From: Cytophaga sp. FL35
Lineage (GTDB): Bacteria > Bacteroidota > Bacteroidia > Flavobacteriales > Flavobacteriaceae
Direction of reading: 5' to 3'
DNA length: 64,000 bases
Assembly (NCBI RefSeq): GCF_014349235.1
Contig: NZ_JACSOH010000015.1
Coordinates: 1 to 64,000, forward strand
Part shown: in pieces, positions 37,896-47,382 of the stretch
Layout of the letters: each line of letters begins with the position of its first letter
How positions within the stretch are numbered: the stretch's first letter is position 1
The notes under the pieces: generated by a model
What the model was told of the DNA's origin: nothing
Database searches by the model: none
The model's input: the letters and a program-made list of their open reading frames with translations, nothing else
Made by a program: the position numbers and the translations under genes

Positions 37896-38759
37896 ATGAA
37901 GATGAAACAAAAATTAGTAGGCTTCCTATGCGCCATTCTACCCATGTTGGTTGCCGCGCAAGAAATAGATAAGGTCAGTGCCATGACCTTTAATATAAGA
38001 TATGCCAGCCCCAATGATGGGGTCAATATCTGGGAAAATAGAAAGGATTGGCTTTGCGAGTTGATCAACTTTAGTGAACCGGATGTACTGGGGGCTCAAG
38101 AAGTCATTAAGAAGCAACTTGATGACATGGTGGAACGGTTGCCGGGCTATGAATATTTTGGGGTAGGTAGAAATGGAGGCGAGGAAGGGGAATTTTGTCC
38201 TATTTTTTATAATAAATCCAAGTTGGAAAAGCTGGATGGAGCTACTTTTTGGTTGTCTGAAACTCCAGCGGAAGTAAATTCCAAGGGGTGGGACGCCTCA
38301 TTACCGCGAATCGTAACTTGGGTAAAGTTGAAATCGAAAGAAAATGGAAAACACTTCTATTTCTTTAATACCCATTTTGATCATAGAGGGGAGAAGGCCC
38401 GAGTAGAAAGTGCTAAACTATTGAGGGAGCAAATAAATAGTATTGCAGGTGATAGTCCTTTTCTCGTTAGTGGGGATTTCAATTTTACACCTTCTGCTGA
38501 GGCTTATCAAGTTTTGCTTCATGATTCCTCGGTAGATTTAAAAGTGATGGACACCAAAAATGTGGCCAACAAGGTTTATGGTCCGGAGTATACATTTAAT
38601 GGTTTTAAATTGGAGCCGAACAAGGAAAGGGAGCGTATTGACTATATGTTCACAGGAAATGGGGTTTCCGTAGAAAAACATCATGTTATAGATGGGCAGA
38701 GAGGGAGAACCTATGTTTCTGACCATTTTCCAATAGTAGTAATTGTTAGTTTGCGTTAG
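37896..38759 (+). CDS. Secreted endonuclease/exonuclease/phosphatase (EEP) family hydrolase
   Basis: About 287 residues from the ATG at 37896; a TTG at 37875 inside the SusD gene is less likely because MKMKQKLVGFLCAILPMLVAAQ is a clean signal peptide. EEP motifs are complete: AMTFNIRYA, DVLGAQEV, NTHFDHRG, VSGDFNFTPS and YVSDHFP, the metal and phosphoester-cleaving residues. Substrates in the family range from nucleic acids to sphingomyelin and inositol phosphates. Being linked to SusCD without any CAZyme, it suggests uptake of a phosphodiester-bearing compound. A terminator follows. Confidence 0.88.
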   Translation: MKMKQKLVGFLCAILPMLVAAQEIDKVSAMTFNIRYASPNDGVNIWENRKDWLCELINFSEPDVLGAQEVIKKQLDDMVERLPGYEYFGVGRNGGEEGEFCPIFYNKSKLEKLDGATFWLSETPAEVNSKGWDASLPRIVTWVKLKSKENGKHFYFFNTHFDHRGEKARVESAKLLREQINSIAGDSPFLVSGDFNFTPSAEAYQVLLHDSSVDLKVMDTKNVANKVYGPEYTFNGFKLEPNKERERIDYMFTGNGVSVEKHHVIDGQRGRTYVSDHFPIVVIVSLR

Positions 38760-38770
38760 TTTCATTTCAT

Positions 38771-38803
38771 AGTGCCGTCCTGTAGAAGGGGCGGCACTTT
38801 TTA
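38771..38803 (+). terminator. Rho-independent terminator after the EEP gene
   Basis: AGTGCCG (38771-38777) pairs perfectly with CGGCACT (38792-38798), followed by a run of T. It separates SusCD locus 1 from the ECF sigma gene, so the latter needs its own promoter or readthrough. Confidence 0.75.
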
Positions 38804-38892
38804 TCTAACCATAATATAACTAAGACATAAGATTGTAGTTACCGTAACCAGTACGCACTAATGTAATTTACGGGCCCAACACCAAGCAAACA

Positions 38893-39420
38893 ATGAATTT
38901 TCAACTTTCTGATAGCGTTTTACTTAGTAGGGTAAAAGGTGGTTGTAAAGAATCCTTTCGTATCCTTTATGACAGGTATTTTGATTTCCTGTATCAGTAT
39001 TCATTTACCTTACTAAAAGACACACAACAATCTCAAGATTTAATTCAAGAACTGTTCGTTCAACTTTGGGAAAAGAAAGGGTATCTAGAAATTACTAACC
39101 TCAAGAGTTATTTGACTGCAGCTTTAAGAAATAAAGTAATCAATACGTACAGAAACAATAAATACGTTGATTTGGATGAAGAATTGATATCTCAATTGGT
39201 GAGCCCCATAATAGGGGATGAACAACTAGAGGAGAATGACTTGGAAATGGAATTCAATCGCATTTTGAACAATTTGCCCCGTAAGTGCAGAAACGTTTTT
39301 TATTTAAGCAGAATTAAAAACTACAGAAACAAAGAGATTGCGGAAGAGTTGGATATTTCCATTCGTACGGTGGAGACCCATATTAGTAATGCCCTTCAAT
39401 ATTTTAAGGTCTTGCACTGA
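38893..39420 (+). CDS. ECF RNA polymerase sigma factor (SusCD locus 1)
   Basis: 175 residues with sigma region 2 (LYDRYFDFLYQYSFTLLK, DLIQELFVQLWEKKGYLEI) and region 4 (LPRKCRNVFYLSRI, EIAEELDISIRTVETHISNAL). These factors are held by FecR proteins and released when SusC is occupied. It is the only sigma gene near locus 1 and stands behind the EEP terminator, an unusual place. I infer that it serves the FecR gene at 31593. Confidence 0.92.
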   Translation: MNFQLSDSVLLSRVKGGCKESFRILYDRYFDFLYQYSFTLLKDTQQSQDLIQELFVQLWEKKGYLEITNLKSYLTAALRNKVINTYRNNKYVDLDEELISQLVSPIIGDEQLEENDLEMEFNRILNNLPRKCRNVFYLSRIKNYRNKEIAEELDISIRTVETHISNALQYFKVLH

Positions 39421-39459
39421 ATTTTAAAAGACACTTTAGTAAATTTAACCCATAAAAAA

Positions 39460-39486
39460 ACCACCAACTGCTGTTGGTGGTTTTTA
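39460..39486. terminator. Bidirectional terminator between converging loci 1 and 2
   Basis: A perfect nine-base-pair stem (ACCACCAAC with GTTGGTGGT) and TGCT loop, with A-runs on the left and T-runs on the right, so it can end transcription in both directions. Lies between the plus-strand sigma gene and the minus-strand SusD gene. Confidence 0.88.
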
Positions 39487-39503
39487 AATAAATGGCCGTT
39501 TGG

Positions 39504-41078
39504 TTAATAGCCATTGTTGTCACTTCCTAAACTCGGATTTCTCTGAAGTTCAGGGCCTGGTAAAGGCAACAACATATGTTTGCTTTCAATTTGTTTTCCA
39601 TTTTCGGTGGTGTGTCCAACCGCATCTACAAAAGTGATGGTTCCCGGAGTGTTGGATACGGGAAACTTTCCTGTACGAACAATGTCGAACCAGTTTCTAA
39701 ACTCAAAAACCAATTCCCGGTGCCTTTCCTTCCAAACTTCCTCTACAAAAGCAGTGGCTCCCAAACCGGAAAGTTCCGAAGTAATCGTGGCGGCATCCGT
39801 ATTCCAGTAGGCTCTTCCCCTTACTTGTGCCAAGTAATCGACCGCATCGGCATTCACACCGCTACTCATAGCAATGGCTTCGGCAGCGATCAATAACACA
39901 TCTGAGTAGGTGTATACGGCAAAATCCTTACCTGATCGTGCAGTTTCAAAAATGGCGGTATCATCATGCCAAAAGAAAGGAGCCGTTTCAAATGTTTGCC
40001 CGGTTGGGACATAGGTGCTATGAAAGAACTGTCTTTCTTGTGCTCTTAAATCCATTGCCTGATCATAGAAATCCAAAAACTGGTCGCTAGGCTGGTAAGC
40101 GCCATTGGTAATGTCATACAATACTTCCGATGCCAAAGCTACCGGGTAAGAGTAACGTGCATAAACCGCAGTACCAATTTCCGGGTCGTATTCCTTAATA
40201 TAGATATCCTCAGTGGCAGAGGCATCTCCCTTTCTCAATTTGTTGTAAGCGGAATTTTCCAAATCTATGGCACCATCCACTTCATCGTGCTGTACCAAAG
40301 CATAAGACCCGTATTCACCATTGATGATGTCCTGAGCCAAAGTGGCTGCATCCGCATACCTATCGGCATTTAATGGGTTTCCGCTCATTGTCAAATACAC
40401 ATCGGCCAAAAGGGTGGCTACAGCACCTGCAGTAATTCTCTTTCCGTTATCAACCATATTGGTCGTTGGTAGGTTGCCTTGATTGAGGGCTTCCGTAAGA
40501 TCTGCTTCGATCAACGCATAGATATCGGCTATCGGACTTCTTTCCAAATAAAGATTTTCCAGCGACTCGTACGGTTCCGTGGTCAAAGGCACTGGACCGA
40601 ACCAACGTACCAAATAATAGTAGGAGAAAGCTCTAAAGAACTTGGCTTCTGCCAATAATTGGTTTCTTTGTGCATCTGTAAGTTCGGGAGTTTCGGGAAT
40701 ATATTTGATGGCATTGTTAGCTCTGGAAATCCCTAAATACAGTTCCCTCCATCGATCTTGTAAATATGTTCCAATATTATCGCCGTTGAGCGTTAATTGT
40801 TGGGTATTGCTTACGTGCAATTCCTGACCGGCATATTCATTGGTGAAAAATCCGCTCATATAGGCACCCAACATTAATGGGGTACCGCTATATACGCCAC
40901 CATCCGTCATTTGTGGGGCTCCGTTCCTATAAAGTGAATTAACGGCACTAAAGGCTTGGTCCGGTTCTGAAAAGAATTGATCGGAACTCAATTCGCTTAA
41001 CGGTTCTTCCTCAAGGAAATCGTCACAAGACCCTAGAAATACGAGTCCCAATAAACAAGCTATATATTTAATTTTCAT
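39504..41078 (-). CDS. SusD-like surface lipoprotein, locus 2
   Basis: About 524 residues. I prefer the ATG at 41078 (KIKYIACLLGLVFLGSC, a lipoprotein signal) over that at 41099, which would touch the SusC stop. SusD/RagB features: EEPLSELSSDQFFSEPDQAF, LLAEAKFFRAFSYYYLVRWFG, the YSDVLLIAAEAIA helix and RNWFDIVRTG near the end. It is the last gene of the minus-strand operon; no hydrolase follows before the terminator. Confidence 0.94.
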   Translation of the reverse strand: MKIKYIACLLGLVFLGSCDDFLEEEPLSELSSDQFFSEPDQAFSAVNSLYRNGAPQMTDGGVYSGTPLMLGAYMSGFFTNEYAGQELHVSNTQQLTLNGDNIGTYLQDRWRELYLGISRANNAIKYIPETPELTDAQRNQLLAEAKFFRAFSYYYLVRWFGPVPLTTEPYESLENLYLERSPIADIYALIEADLTEALNQGNLPTTNMVDNGKRITAGAVATLLADVYLTMSGNPLNADRYADAATLAQDIINGEYGSYALVQHDEVDGAIDLENSAYNKLRKGDASATEDIYIKEYDPEIGTAVYARYSYPVALASEVLYDITNGAYQPSDQFLDFYDQAMDLRAQERQFFHSTYVPTGQTFETAPFFWHDDTAIFETARSGKDFAVYTYSDVLLIAAEAIAMSSGVNADAVDYLAQVRGRAYWNTDAATITSELSGLGATAFVEEVWKERHRELVFEFRNWFDIVRTGKFPVSNTPGTITFVDAVGHTTENGKQIESKHMLLPLPGPELQRNPSLGSDNNGY

Positions 41079-41098
41079 GTTATTTTCTTTTTTAAGCA

Positions 41099-44000
41099 TT
41101 AAAATTTAAGGCTACAACCCAAAGTGAACGTTCTAGGTTTTGGGTACTGGAAGAAGAAAATGTTCTGTCCCCATTGGTTATCTTCCCAAGAAGAAGCTTC
41201 AGGGTCATACCCTTGGAAGTCCTTGGAATGGATTACGAAAGCGTTTTCAACGCTTACATATGCCCTAAGATTGCTAAAACCAAAAAGGTCTAAAAATTGT
41301 TGGTCAAAGTTGTAACCAAAAGAGAACAGGTTACCTCTAATGTAAGAACCGTCAACCACCCAGCGGCTATCTACCTGACTGTTCTGTCCTGCATAGGCTT
41401 GGTTTCTAATTTCTTGAACCATGGTGTTTTGGTTGTTCTCCGTCCAACCATCATAAAGAATAGTGGCCAGACCATTGGCAATACCGGAACGGTCTTCGGT
41501 AGAGTGGTAGAATTGTTGCATAATTTCCACACCTGCCACGAATTGGATATCCGCGGTAAAATCGAAATTCTTATAGCGGAAGTTGTTAATAAAGCTTCCG
41601 GTTACATCAGGAAGTCCTTTACCAAGAATCTTCTTGTCGGCAGAACGTTTGGCTTCCCCAGGAACGGCACCTACAGCAGCAGCTTCGGCAGCTTCATCGG
41701 TTCCCCAAGTACCCAATCTTTCATATCCATAGAAAGAACTTAAAGATTCACCAACGCGAAGAATGGTCTGGCTACCCGATACCCAGAATGGACCTGGCTC
41801 TATGTCCTCATCGTTTTCACCTAAGCTCTCGATGGTATTTTTGTTGTAGTTCATATTGAAGGATGAATCCCATCCAAAATTCTCACCACGTACAATATCA
41901 CCACTGATCATGGCCTCGATACCTTTGTTGGACACGGAACCAATATTATCCCTTACGGAAGTAAAGCCTGTAGTGTAAGGAACCGGTCTGTCCAATAAAA
42001 GGTCTTTAGTCAACTTATCATAATAGTCGAACTCTAAACGTAAACGGTGGTTAAATGCCGATAAATCGATACCAATATCAAACTGGCTTGTTTTTTCCCA
42101 TTCCAATCCTGGGTTGGCCAATCTGTTGACCGAAGCAGAGCTTACACGAGTACCGTTTAACAATACGGTTCCAGCAGATACCGTTGCCAAAGAACTGTAA
42201 GGGGTAATTTCTGTATTACCGGTAATACCGTAGCTACCACGTAATTTCAAACGGTCAATGAATTCTACGTCTTTCATGAATTCCTCTTCGCTAATGTTCC
42301 ATCCCGCACCGATGGATGGGAAGAATCCGTATTTATTGTCTTTACCGAATCTTGAAGAACCATCTGCCCTAGCGGTCAAGGTCAATAAATATTTGTCATC
42401 AAACGTATAACCAGCCCTAACAAAGTAAGAGTTTAAAGCCCATTCTTCGGTCTCGGATTCGGGCGCGTTTGGATTACTGGCGGAGCCAATATTGTTGTAC
42501 TTAAAGAAATCATCACTAAATCCTCTAGCGAAAATATTGGACGATTCATACTTTCGTTCCTGCCAGCTCAAACCTAACATGGCGTTGATTCTGTGCTTAT
42601 TAAAATCTTGGGTATAGGTCAGGTAATTTTCCTGTTGCCAGTAGGTGCTCTTTTCGTTAAAAATTCTTCCATAACCATCAGGAGCGGAAATATTGACCAA
42701 ATCCCTTGGGGAATATTCCTTTTTGTTGCGGATGTTCTTGTCAAAACCAAACTGACTTCTTAAATCCAATCCTGGAAGGATGTTGAAGTTAACATAGAAG
42801 TTACCGAACATCTGGTTTCTTTCCCACTTACGCTCTTGGGTTTCCAGAACATGTACTGGGTTGGCCATGGATTCCAAGTTATAGGCATCCGAAATCATCT
42901 GGCTATTGCTCCAAGTTCCATCAGGGAATTTGACCGGAAAGATAGGAGGCATCTCGATCATGGTACGACGTGGGGATTGGCCCCCGCCACCTTCTTCAAA
43001 TTCCGTATCCTTTACATCATTGACCATAAGGTTGACACCAATTTTTAGCCAATCTTTTGGAGTTACGTCATAGGCAATCTTACCACTGATACGGTCCAAT
43101 TTGTTGTTCAACATTATACCCTCTACATGAGAGTAGTTCAAGAAAACGCCCACAGAAGAATTTTCATTTCCTTGCTGAACCGAAAGTTGATGGTTGGTAG
43201 AGAAGGCTGTTCTGGTAGCCTCATCTTGCCAATCCGTATCATATAACGGATTTCCGTTTTCATCGAACAATCTTGGGTCGTCGGTCGTAAATACTGGAGC
43301 CGGCGAATCTGGACGGTATTTTGGAGTGTTTTCCATACCGGTTCTAACAACTTCTAGCCATTCCTCGGCATTTAGTAAATCCATTTTCTTACGGATGCTA
43401 CCAACGCTGATAAAACCATCATAACCAATGGTTACTTTTCCTTCTTGCCCACCTCTTTTGGTCGTGATCAAAACCACCCCATTGGCACCACGGGCACCGT
43501 AAATAGAAGCAGAGGAAGCATCTTTAAGAACCTCCATTCGCTCAATGTCATTGGGGTTGATGAATTTGATGTCATCCATTACAACACCATCCACCACATA
43601 AAGAGGGTCAGATGAGGAGTTGATGGTACCTACACCACGAATAACAATTCTTGGGGACCCCGTTGGAGAACCGGAATTTAAAAACACGTTTACACCGGCA
43701 ACCTTCCCGCGCATTCCCTGCAATGCATTGTTTACGGGGGCTTTAAGAAGTTCTTCGCTGCTTACGGCGCTAACGGCACCGGTAAGGTCTGATTTTCTCT
43801 GTGTACCGTACCCTACGACAACTACCTCTTCCAAGGCGTCTACATTTTCTTCCAAGGTTACATTAAGGGTTTCTTCCCCGGTAACTTCCACTTCCTTGGT
43901 TGTAAAACCAATGTAGCTAAAGGAAAGAACATCGCCGGCATCTGCCATGATGCTATAATTTCCATCAAAGTCGGTTGCGGTTCCTTTTGAAGTCCCTTTT

Positions 44001-44521
44001 ACCAAAACGGTCACACCTGGTATGGGGGTTCCCGCATTATCGGTAACCGTACCTTGCACAGAAAACTGTACGTTGGTCTGGATAAGTTCATTGATTTTTT
44101 GCGGACTTAGGGCGGTAGGCATTTTTTCTACCTGACTGTTAAGGAGGTTTTCAATTTTCTCCTTTAATTCCGGATTGTCCTTTGGAAACAAGATGATTTG
44201 GTCCCTAACAAAGCTGTAATCTATGTTGGAATTACCGAACAAGGTCTCCAAAACCTCGGTTAGGTTCTTGTTTTCTACGCTAAGCGATTCTTTTCTGTAA
44301 ACATCTATAATACTGTTGTTGTAAAAAAAGCTATAGTCGCTTTTGCGTTCTATTTCGTTGAGTATCTTCTTTAACCTTACGTTATTCACTTCTAACGAAA
44401 TGCTTTGGGCCTTTACTTCAGAGGCAAATAGTTTCCCTAAAGAAATGGCCAATAATATGACGTAGATTTTCATTATCCTGATAATAGGGATCTTTGAAAA
44501 AAAATGATCCTTTTTTTCCAT
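41099..44521 (-). CDS. SusC-like TonB-dependent outer-membrane transporter, locus 2
   Basis: 1140 residues. N-terminal signal, STN domain (NVRLKKILNEIERKSDYSFFYNN), carboxypeptidase-regulatory-like domain (GTPIPGVTVLVKGTSKGTATDFDG), plug (EEVVVVGYGTQRKSDLTGAV, VRDGVVMDD-like region, VLKDASSASIYGARGANGVV) and the C-terminal barrel ending in FTLGCSLKF. It forms a SusCD pair with the following gene and, through STN, signals to the FecR encoded just upstream. Confidence 0.95.
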   Translation of the reverse strand: MEKKDHFFSKIPIIRIMKIYVILLAISLGKLFASEVKAQSISLEVNNVRLKKILNEIERKSDYSFFYNNSIIDVYRKESLSVENKNLTEVLETLFGNSNIDYSFVRDQIILFPKDNPELKEKIENLLNSQVEKMPTALSPQKINELIQTNVQFSVQGTVTDNAGTPIPGVTVLVKGTSKGTATDFDGNYSIMADAGDVLSFSYIGFTTKEVEVTGEETLNVTLEENVDALEEVVVVGYGTQRKSDLTGAVSAVSSEELLKAPVNNALQGMRGKVAGVNVFLNSGSPTGSPRIVIRGVGTINSSSDPLYVVDGVVMDDIKFINPNDIERMEVLKDASSASIYGARGANGVVLITTKRGGQEGKVTIGYDGFISVGSIRKKMDLLNAEEWLEVVRTGMENTPKYRPDSPAPVFTTDDPRLFDENGNPLYDTDWQDEATRTAFSTNHQLSVQQGNENSSVGVFLNYSHVEGIMLNNKLDRISGKIAYDVTPKDWLKIGVNLMVNDVKDTEFEEGGGGQSPRRTMIEMPPIFPVKFPDGTWSNSQMISDAYNLESMANPVHVLETQERKWERNQMFGNFYVNFNILPGLDLRSQFGFDKNIRNKKEYSPRDLVNISAPDGYGRIFNEKSTYWQQENYLTYTQDFNKHRINAMLGLSWQERKYESSNIFARGFSDDFFKYNNIGSASNPNAPESETEEWALNSYFVRAGYTFDDKYLLTLTARADGSSRFGKDNKYGFFPSIGAGWNISEEEFMKDVEFIDRLKLRGSYGITGNTEITPYSSLATVSAGTVLLNGTRVSSASVNRLANPGLEWEKTSQFDIGIDLSAFNHRLRLEFDYYDKLTKDLLLDRPVPYTTGFTSVRDNIGSVSNKGIEAMISGDIVRGENFGWDSSFNMNYNKNTIESLGENDEDIEPGPFWVSGSQTILRVGESLSSFYGYERLGTWGTDEAAEAAAVGAVPGEAKRSADKKILGKGLPDVTGSFINNFRYKNFDFTADIQFVAGVEIMQQFYHSTEDRSGIANGLATILYDGWTENNQNTMVQEIRNQAYAGQNSQVDSRWVVDGSYIRGNLFSFGYNFDQQFLDLFGFSNLRAYVSVENAFVIHSKDFQGYDPEASSWEDNQWGQNIFFFQYPKPRTFTLGCSLKF

Positions 44522-44575
44522 AAATTTGAATAGTTTAAGTTGTTTAATTACTAGGTAGTTAAATAATTTTCTAAG

Positions 44576-44601
44576 GAGGAAGGTGTTGCAGCACTTTCCT
44601 C
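44576..44601 (-). promoter_or_regulatory. Hairpin between FecR and SusC genes, locus 2
   Basis: On the minus strand GAGGAAAGTG pairs with CACCTTCCTC around a CTGCAA loop, with one mismatch. It lies directly after the FecR stop. The base run after the stem is not a good T-tract on this strand, so partial attenuation is more likely than full termination. Confidence 0.5.
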
Positions 44602-44616
44602 TTCTTTTTTACGATG

Positions 44617-45561
44617 TTATTTATTCATATAGAGCGTGATTTTAGTGTGGTTCTTTTTAAATAAAATGGGTGATGATACCTCAAAAAGGTCCAAGATCTG
44701 TTCAATGGTCAAATTGTCAAAAACACCTGTGTAACGGTAGTTCATGATTTCGGGGGATGCTACTGAAATAGTTACCTTGTATTTTCTTTTAAGATCGCTT
44801 ATTACTTCTCTTATTGGGGTTTCGTCATAAACCAGCTTTCCCTGTCTCCAAGAAGTTAGATTCTCGGTTTCCACCTTGTCTATAATGATCTTATCTTCAT
44901 TTTTAACATAGGTTGCTCTTTGGGAAGGGTTGAGAACCACGGTCTTGTTGTCCTTTTCCTCAACCACACGCACCTTTCCACTTACCAACGTGGTTTCTAC
45001 ATTTTGGTCCTCAGGGTAGGATTTAATGTTAAAAGAAGTTCCCAACACTTGAATTTTTACGCCATTGTCCATATGAACAATAAAGGGCCTTTCTTCATCA
45101 TGGGTGACGTCAAAAAAAGCTTCTCCGCTAAGGGTTACCTCCCGTATTCCTTCCTCAAACGAGTGGGGATAAGTAATGGATGTATTGGAGTTGAGGGTGA
45201 TTTGGGAACCATCTGGTAGTACAACGTCCTTATTTTCGCCTATAGTGGTGGTTGTCATTAGAACGGCAACTTTCTCAACGGATGGTTCCCGAGAAGGTTG
45301 TATTAAAAATACGGCAGAACCTATTAAAATGGCTATAAGCGCAGCATAACCAACTAGTTTATAGAGGCGGTTACGTTTGGCAATGGCTCTTTCATGACCA
45401 TTGTACTGCGGATTCTTAAGAAGTTGGGCTACATGCTCCGCCTTCAACTTATGGTACCTTTGCTGTTGCTTAGGGTTTTTTAGGAGCCACTTGATAACCT
45501 CCTTCTTTCGTTCGTTCGAAAGCCGGCCTTCTACCAATGCTTTAATATCCCTTTTATTCAT
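44617..45561 (-). CDS. FecR-type anti-sigma factor (SusCD locus 2)
   Basis: 314 residues. The cytosolic N-terminus is followed by a membrane helix (about 68-88), the FecR domain (VVLPDGSQITLNSNTSITYP and SGEAFFDVTHDEERPF) and the C-terminal DUF4974-like domain ending TKITLYMNK. It restrains the sigma factor encoded 72 bases upstream and links it to SusC occupancy. Confidence 0.93.
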   Translation of the reverse strand: MNKRDIKALVEGRLSNERKKEVIKWLLKNPKQQQRYHKLKAEHVAQLLKNPQYNGHERAIAKRNRLYKLVGYAALIAILIGSAVFLIQPSREPSVEKVAVLMTTTTIGENKDVVLPDGSQITLNSNTSITYPHSFEEGIREVTLSGEAFFDVTHDEERPFIVHMDNGVKIQVLGTSFNIKSYPEDQNVETTLVSGKVRVVEEKDNKTVVLNPSQRATYVKNEDKIIIDKVETENLTSWRQGKLVYDETPIREVISDLKRKYKVTISVASPEIMNYRYTGVFDNLTIEQILDLFEVSSPILFKKNHTKITLYMNK

Positions 45562-45633
45562 TCTTAAAAAAATGGTGAGTGTTTATAGCAAGACGAAAGA
45601 ATTAAAAGTATCCCCTAGTCTACATGGCAAAAA

Positions 45634-46212
45634 TTATAAAAAAAGCATAGGGAGATACTCCTTCAGAACTTGTTTTAGCTCTCTTAGGGCCCGTGAAATA
45701 TGGTTTTCTACGGTTTTTGGTGAAATTTCCATTTGTTCGGAAATTTCTTTGTGCGCCATTCCCTCCATTCTACTTTTTACAAAAACATTTTTACATTTTT
45801 CTGGAAGGTGCGTAATGGCTCTTTCAACTACCGACTGTAATTCTTGGGAAATAATTTGTGATGAGGCATCATCAGAAAGTGCGCTATAATTAAGCCAGTG
45901 CTCTTGCTGGTCACTGGTGGATTCTTTGGAGAGTCGGTTCTTTTTACTTCTTAAATAATCTAGACAGGCATTTCGGGTCATACGATAAACATATCCCGTA
46001 AAATTGGAAGTAACCGTAAGTTTCTCCCTTTTTTCCCAGAGCTTGATCAAGACATCATGAACTATTTCTTCAGCATCTTCTTTGTTGCCTATATAGCTAT
46101 GGGCAATGGTAAAAAGCTTGGGTTTATAGAATGAATACATCGTATTAAAATCATCTTCGTTACCCATTGGGGGCAGAGATTTGATTTTAACATTTTGTGA
46201 ATATTCTAGCAT
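45634..46212 (-). CDS. ECF RNA polymerase sigma factor (SusCD locus 2)
   Basis: 192 residues with region 2 (YSFYKPKLFTIAHSYIGNKEDAEEIVHDVLIKLWE) and region 4 (LPEKCKNVFVKSRMEGM, EISEQMEISPKTVENHISRAL). First gene of the sigma-FecR-SusC-SusD operon. The ATG at 46212 gives 15 extra residues before the MGNEDDF start; either may be used. Confidence 0.93.
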   Translation of the reverse strand: MLEYSQNVKIKSLPPMGNEDDFNTMYSFYKPKLFTIAHSYIGNKEDAEEIVHDVLIKLWEKREKLTVTSNFTGYVYRMTRNACLDYLRSKKNRLSKESTSDQQEHWLNYSALSDDASSQIISQELQSVVERAITHLPEKCKNVFVKSRMEGMAHKEISEQMEISPKTVENHISRALRELKQVLKEYLPMLFL

Positions 46213-46397
46213 TATTTTCTGAAAACCGAAAAGTATTAGGTGAGCAATTTACAAATTCTTAACTAAGTAGCATCTTAAAAATGAAGTACCTTTTTGTGTA
46301 ATGGATTGCATAAAGATGATTGCCACAAACTATCTTGTATATCATGTAAGACTACTTCTTTACCTATCTTCGTCTAGCAATAAAAACCATATTCGCC

Positions 46398-47030
46398 ATG
46401 AAAAAGGAGATTGAAATAAAGAATTGGAAAAGGAAAGATCACTTTGAGTTTTTTTCTCAATTTGATGAACCCTTTTTTGGGGTTACCGTGCGTATCGATT
46501 GTACGGAAGCTTATGCGGTAAGTAAGAAATATGGATATTCTTTTTTTCTCTACTACCTGCATAAGGCGTTAATGGCGGCCAATGAAATAGCGTCTTTTAA
46601 ATATCGGATATCCGAAGGGAAAGTTTTTGAATATGATTACGTGAACGGATCACCTACCATCAATAGGGAGAACGGAACCTTTGGTTTTTCATACATTGAA
46701 TATCGGGAAGATTTTAAAATGTTCTGTGAGGTAGCCCGTAAGGAAATGGAACGAGTTAGAAATTCTACGGGTCTTATGCCGGCAGTTTCGGGTGAGAACG
46801 TTATTCATTTTTCATCATTGCCATGGATAGATTTCACATCTATATCACATGCTAGGCATTTTCAATTTCAGGATAGTTGCCCTAAGATTTCATTCGGGAA
46901 GATGACAGAAATGGATGGTAGGCGCTCTATGCCTATTTCTGTTCATGTACACCACGCCTTAATGGATGGTTTGCATGTAGGCAAGTTCATTGAGCGGTTT
47001 CAAGAGTTGATCTCCGAAGTACATGGATAA
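46398..47030 (+). CDS. Chloramphenicol acetyltransferase-like protein
   Basis: 210 residues, the length of a CAT monomer. The catalytic motif HVHHALMDGLHVGKF near the C-terminus carries the HHxxxDG catalytic histidine, and KYGYSFFLYYLHKALMAANEI and FSSLPWIDFTSISH match family positions. CAT trimers move acetyl from acetyl-CoA to the drug. Chromosomal homologues like this are common in Bacteroidota and need not confer resistance. It stands alone, with a 185-base gap to the sigma gene on the other strand. Confidence 0.85.
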   Translation: MKKEIEIKNWKRKDHFEFFSQFDEPFFGVTVRIDCTEAYAVSKKYGYSFFLYYLHKALMAANEIASFKYRISEGKVFEYDYVNGSPTINRENGTFGFSYIEYREDFKMFCEVARKEMERVRNSTGLMPAVSGENVIHFSSLPWIDFTSISHARHFQFQDSCPKISFGKMTEMDGRRSMPISVHVHHALMDGLHVGKFIERFQELISEVHG

Positions 47031-47184
47031 TTGAAGCGAATGATTTACCAGATACGCTGTGCTGTCAATCGTATTTTTTCAATCACTTATCGAATTTAAA
47101 AAACGGTCTTTCCTCTCTTTTTTTAAAAGTGGTAACTTAACCCATCTGAACGAAACTAAACTATTCCGTTCTTATTGCTACTGG

Positions 47185-47358
47185 ATGAATACATTTACAA
47201 AGGGTGAGCTAAAAACGCTATTGGAAAACGAACCCATTAAATTGGTGGACAAGGTTTTTCTTTTGGCCAATGGAATGATCAAGGTATATGGGTATAGCAA
47301 GGAAAAAGCCTTTAGGCAATCGGTTCCTATTGCGCGGGATTGGTTCGAGAAATTATGA
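47185..47358 (+). CDS. Small hypothetical protein
   Basis: 57 residues from an ATG at 47185 (NTFTKGELKTLLENEPIKLVDKVF). A longer reading from 47059 adds a low-quality N-terminus that I doubt. It looks amphipathic, helical and basic at the end (KEKAFRQSVPIARDWFEKL). I do not recognise a family. Its stop is 24 bases before the end of the opposing photolyase gene. Confidence 0.4.
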   Translation: MNTFTKGELKTLLENEPIKLVDKVFLLANGMIKVYGYSKEKAFRQSVPIARDWFEKL

Positions 47359-47382
47359 TCAAAAAAAAGGATACATTCCTTC

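Noticed and set aside
46398-47030. Acquired antibiotic-resistance gene on a mobile element
   Set aside because: The CAT-like gene has no mobile-element neighbours and base composition similar to its surroundings; it is more likely a native xenobiotic acetyltransferase.
47059-47184. 42-residue N-terminal extension of the small ORF at 47185
   Set aside because: Low-complexity Phe/Ser/Lys sequence not resembling a signal peptide; the start at 47185 looks better.
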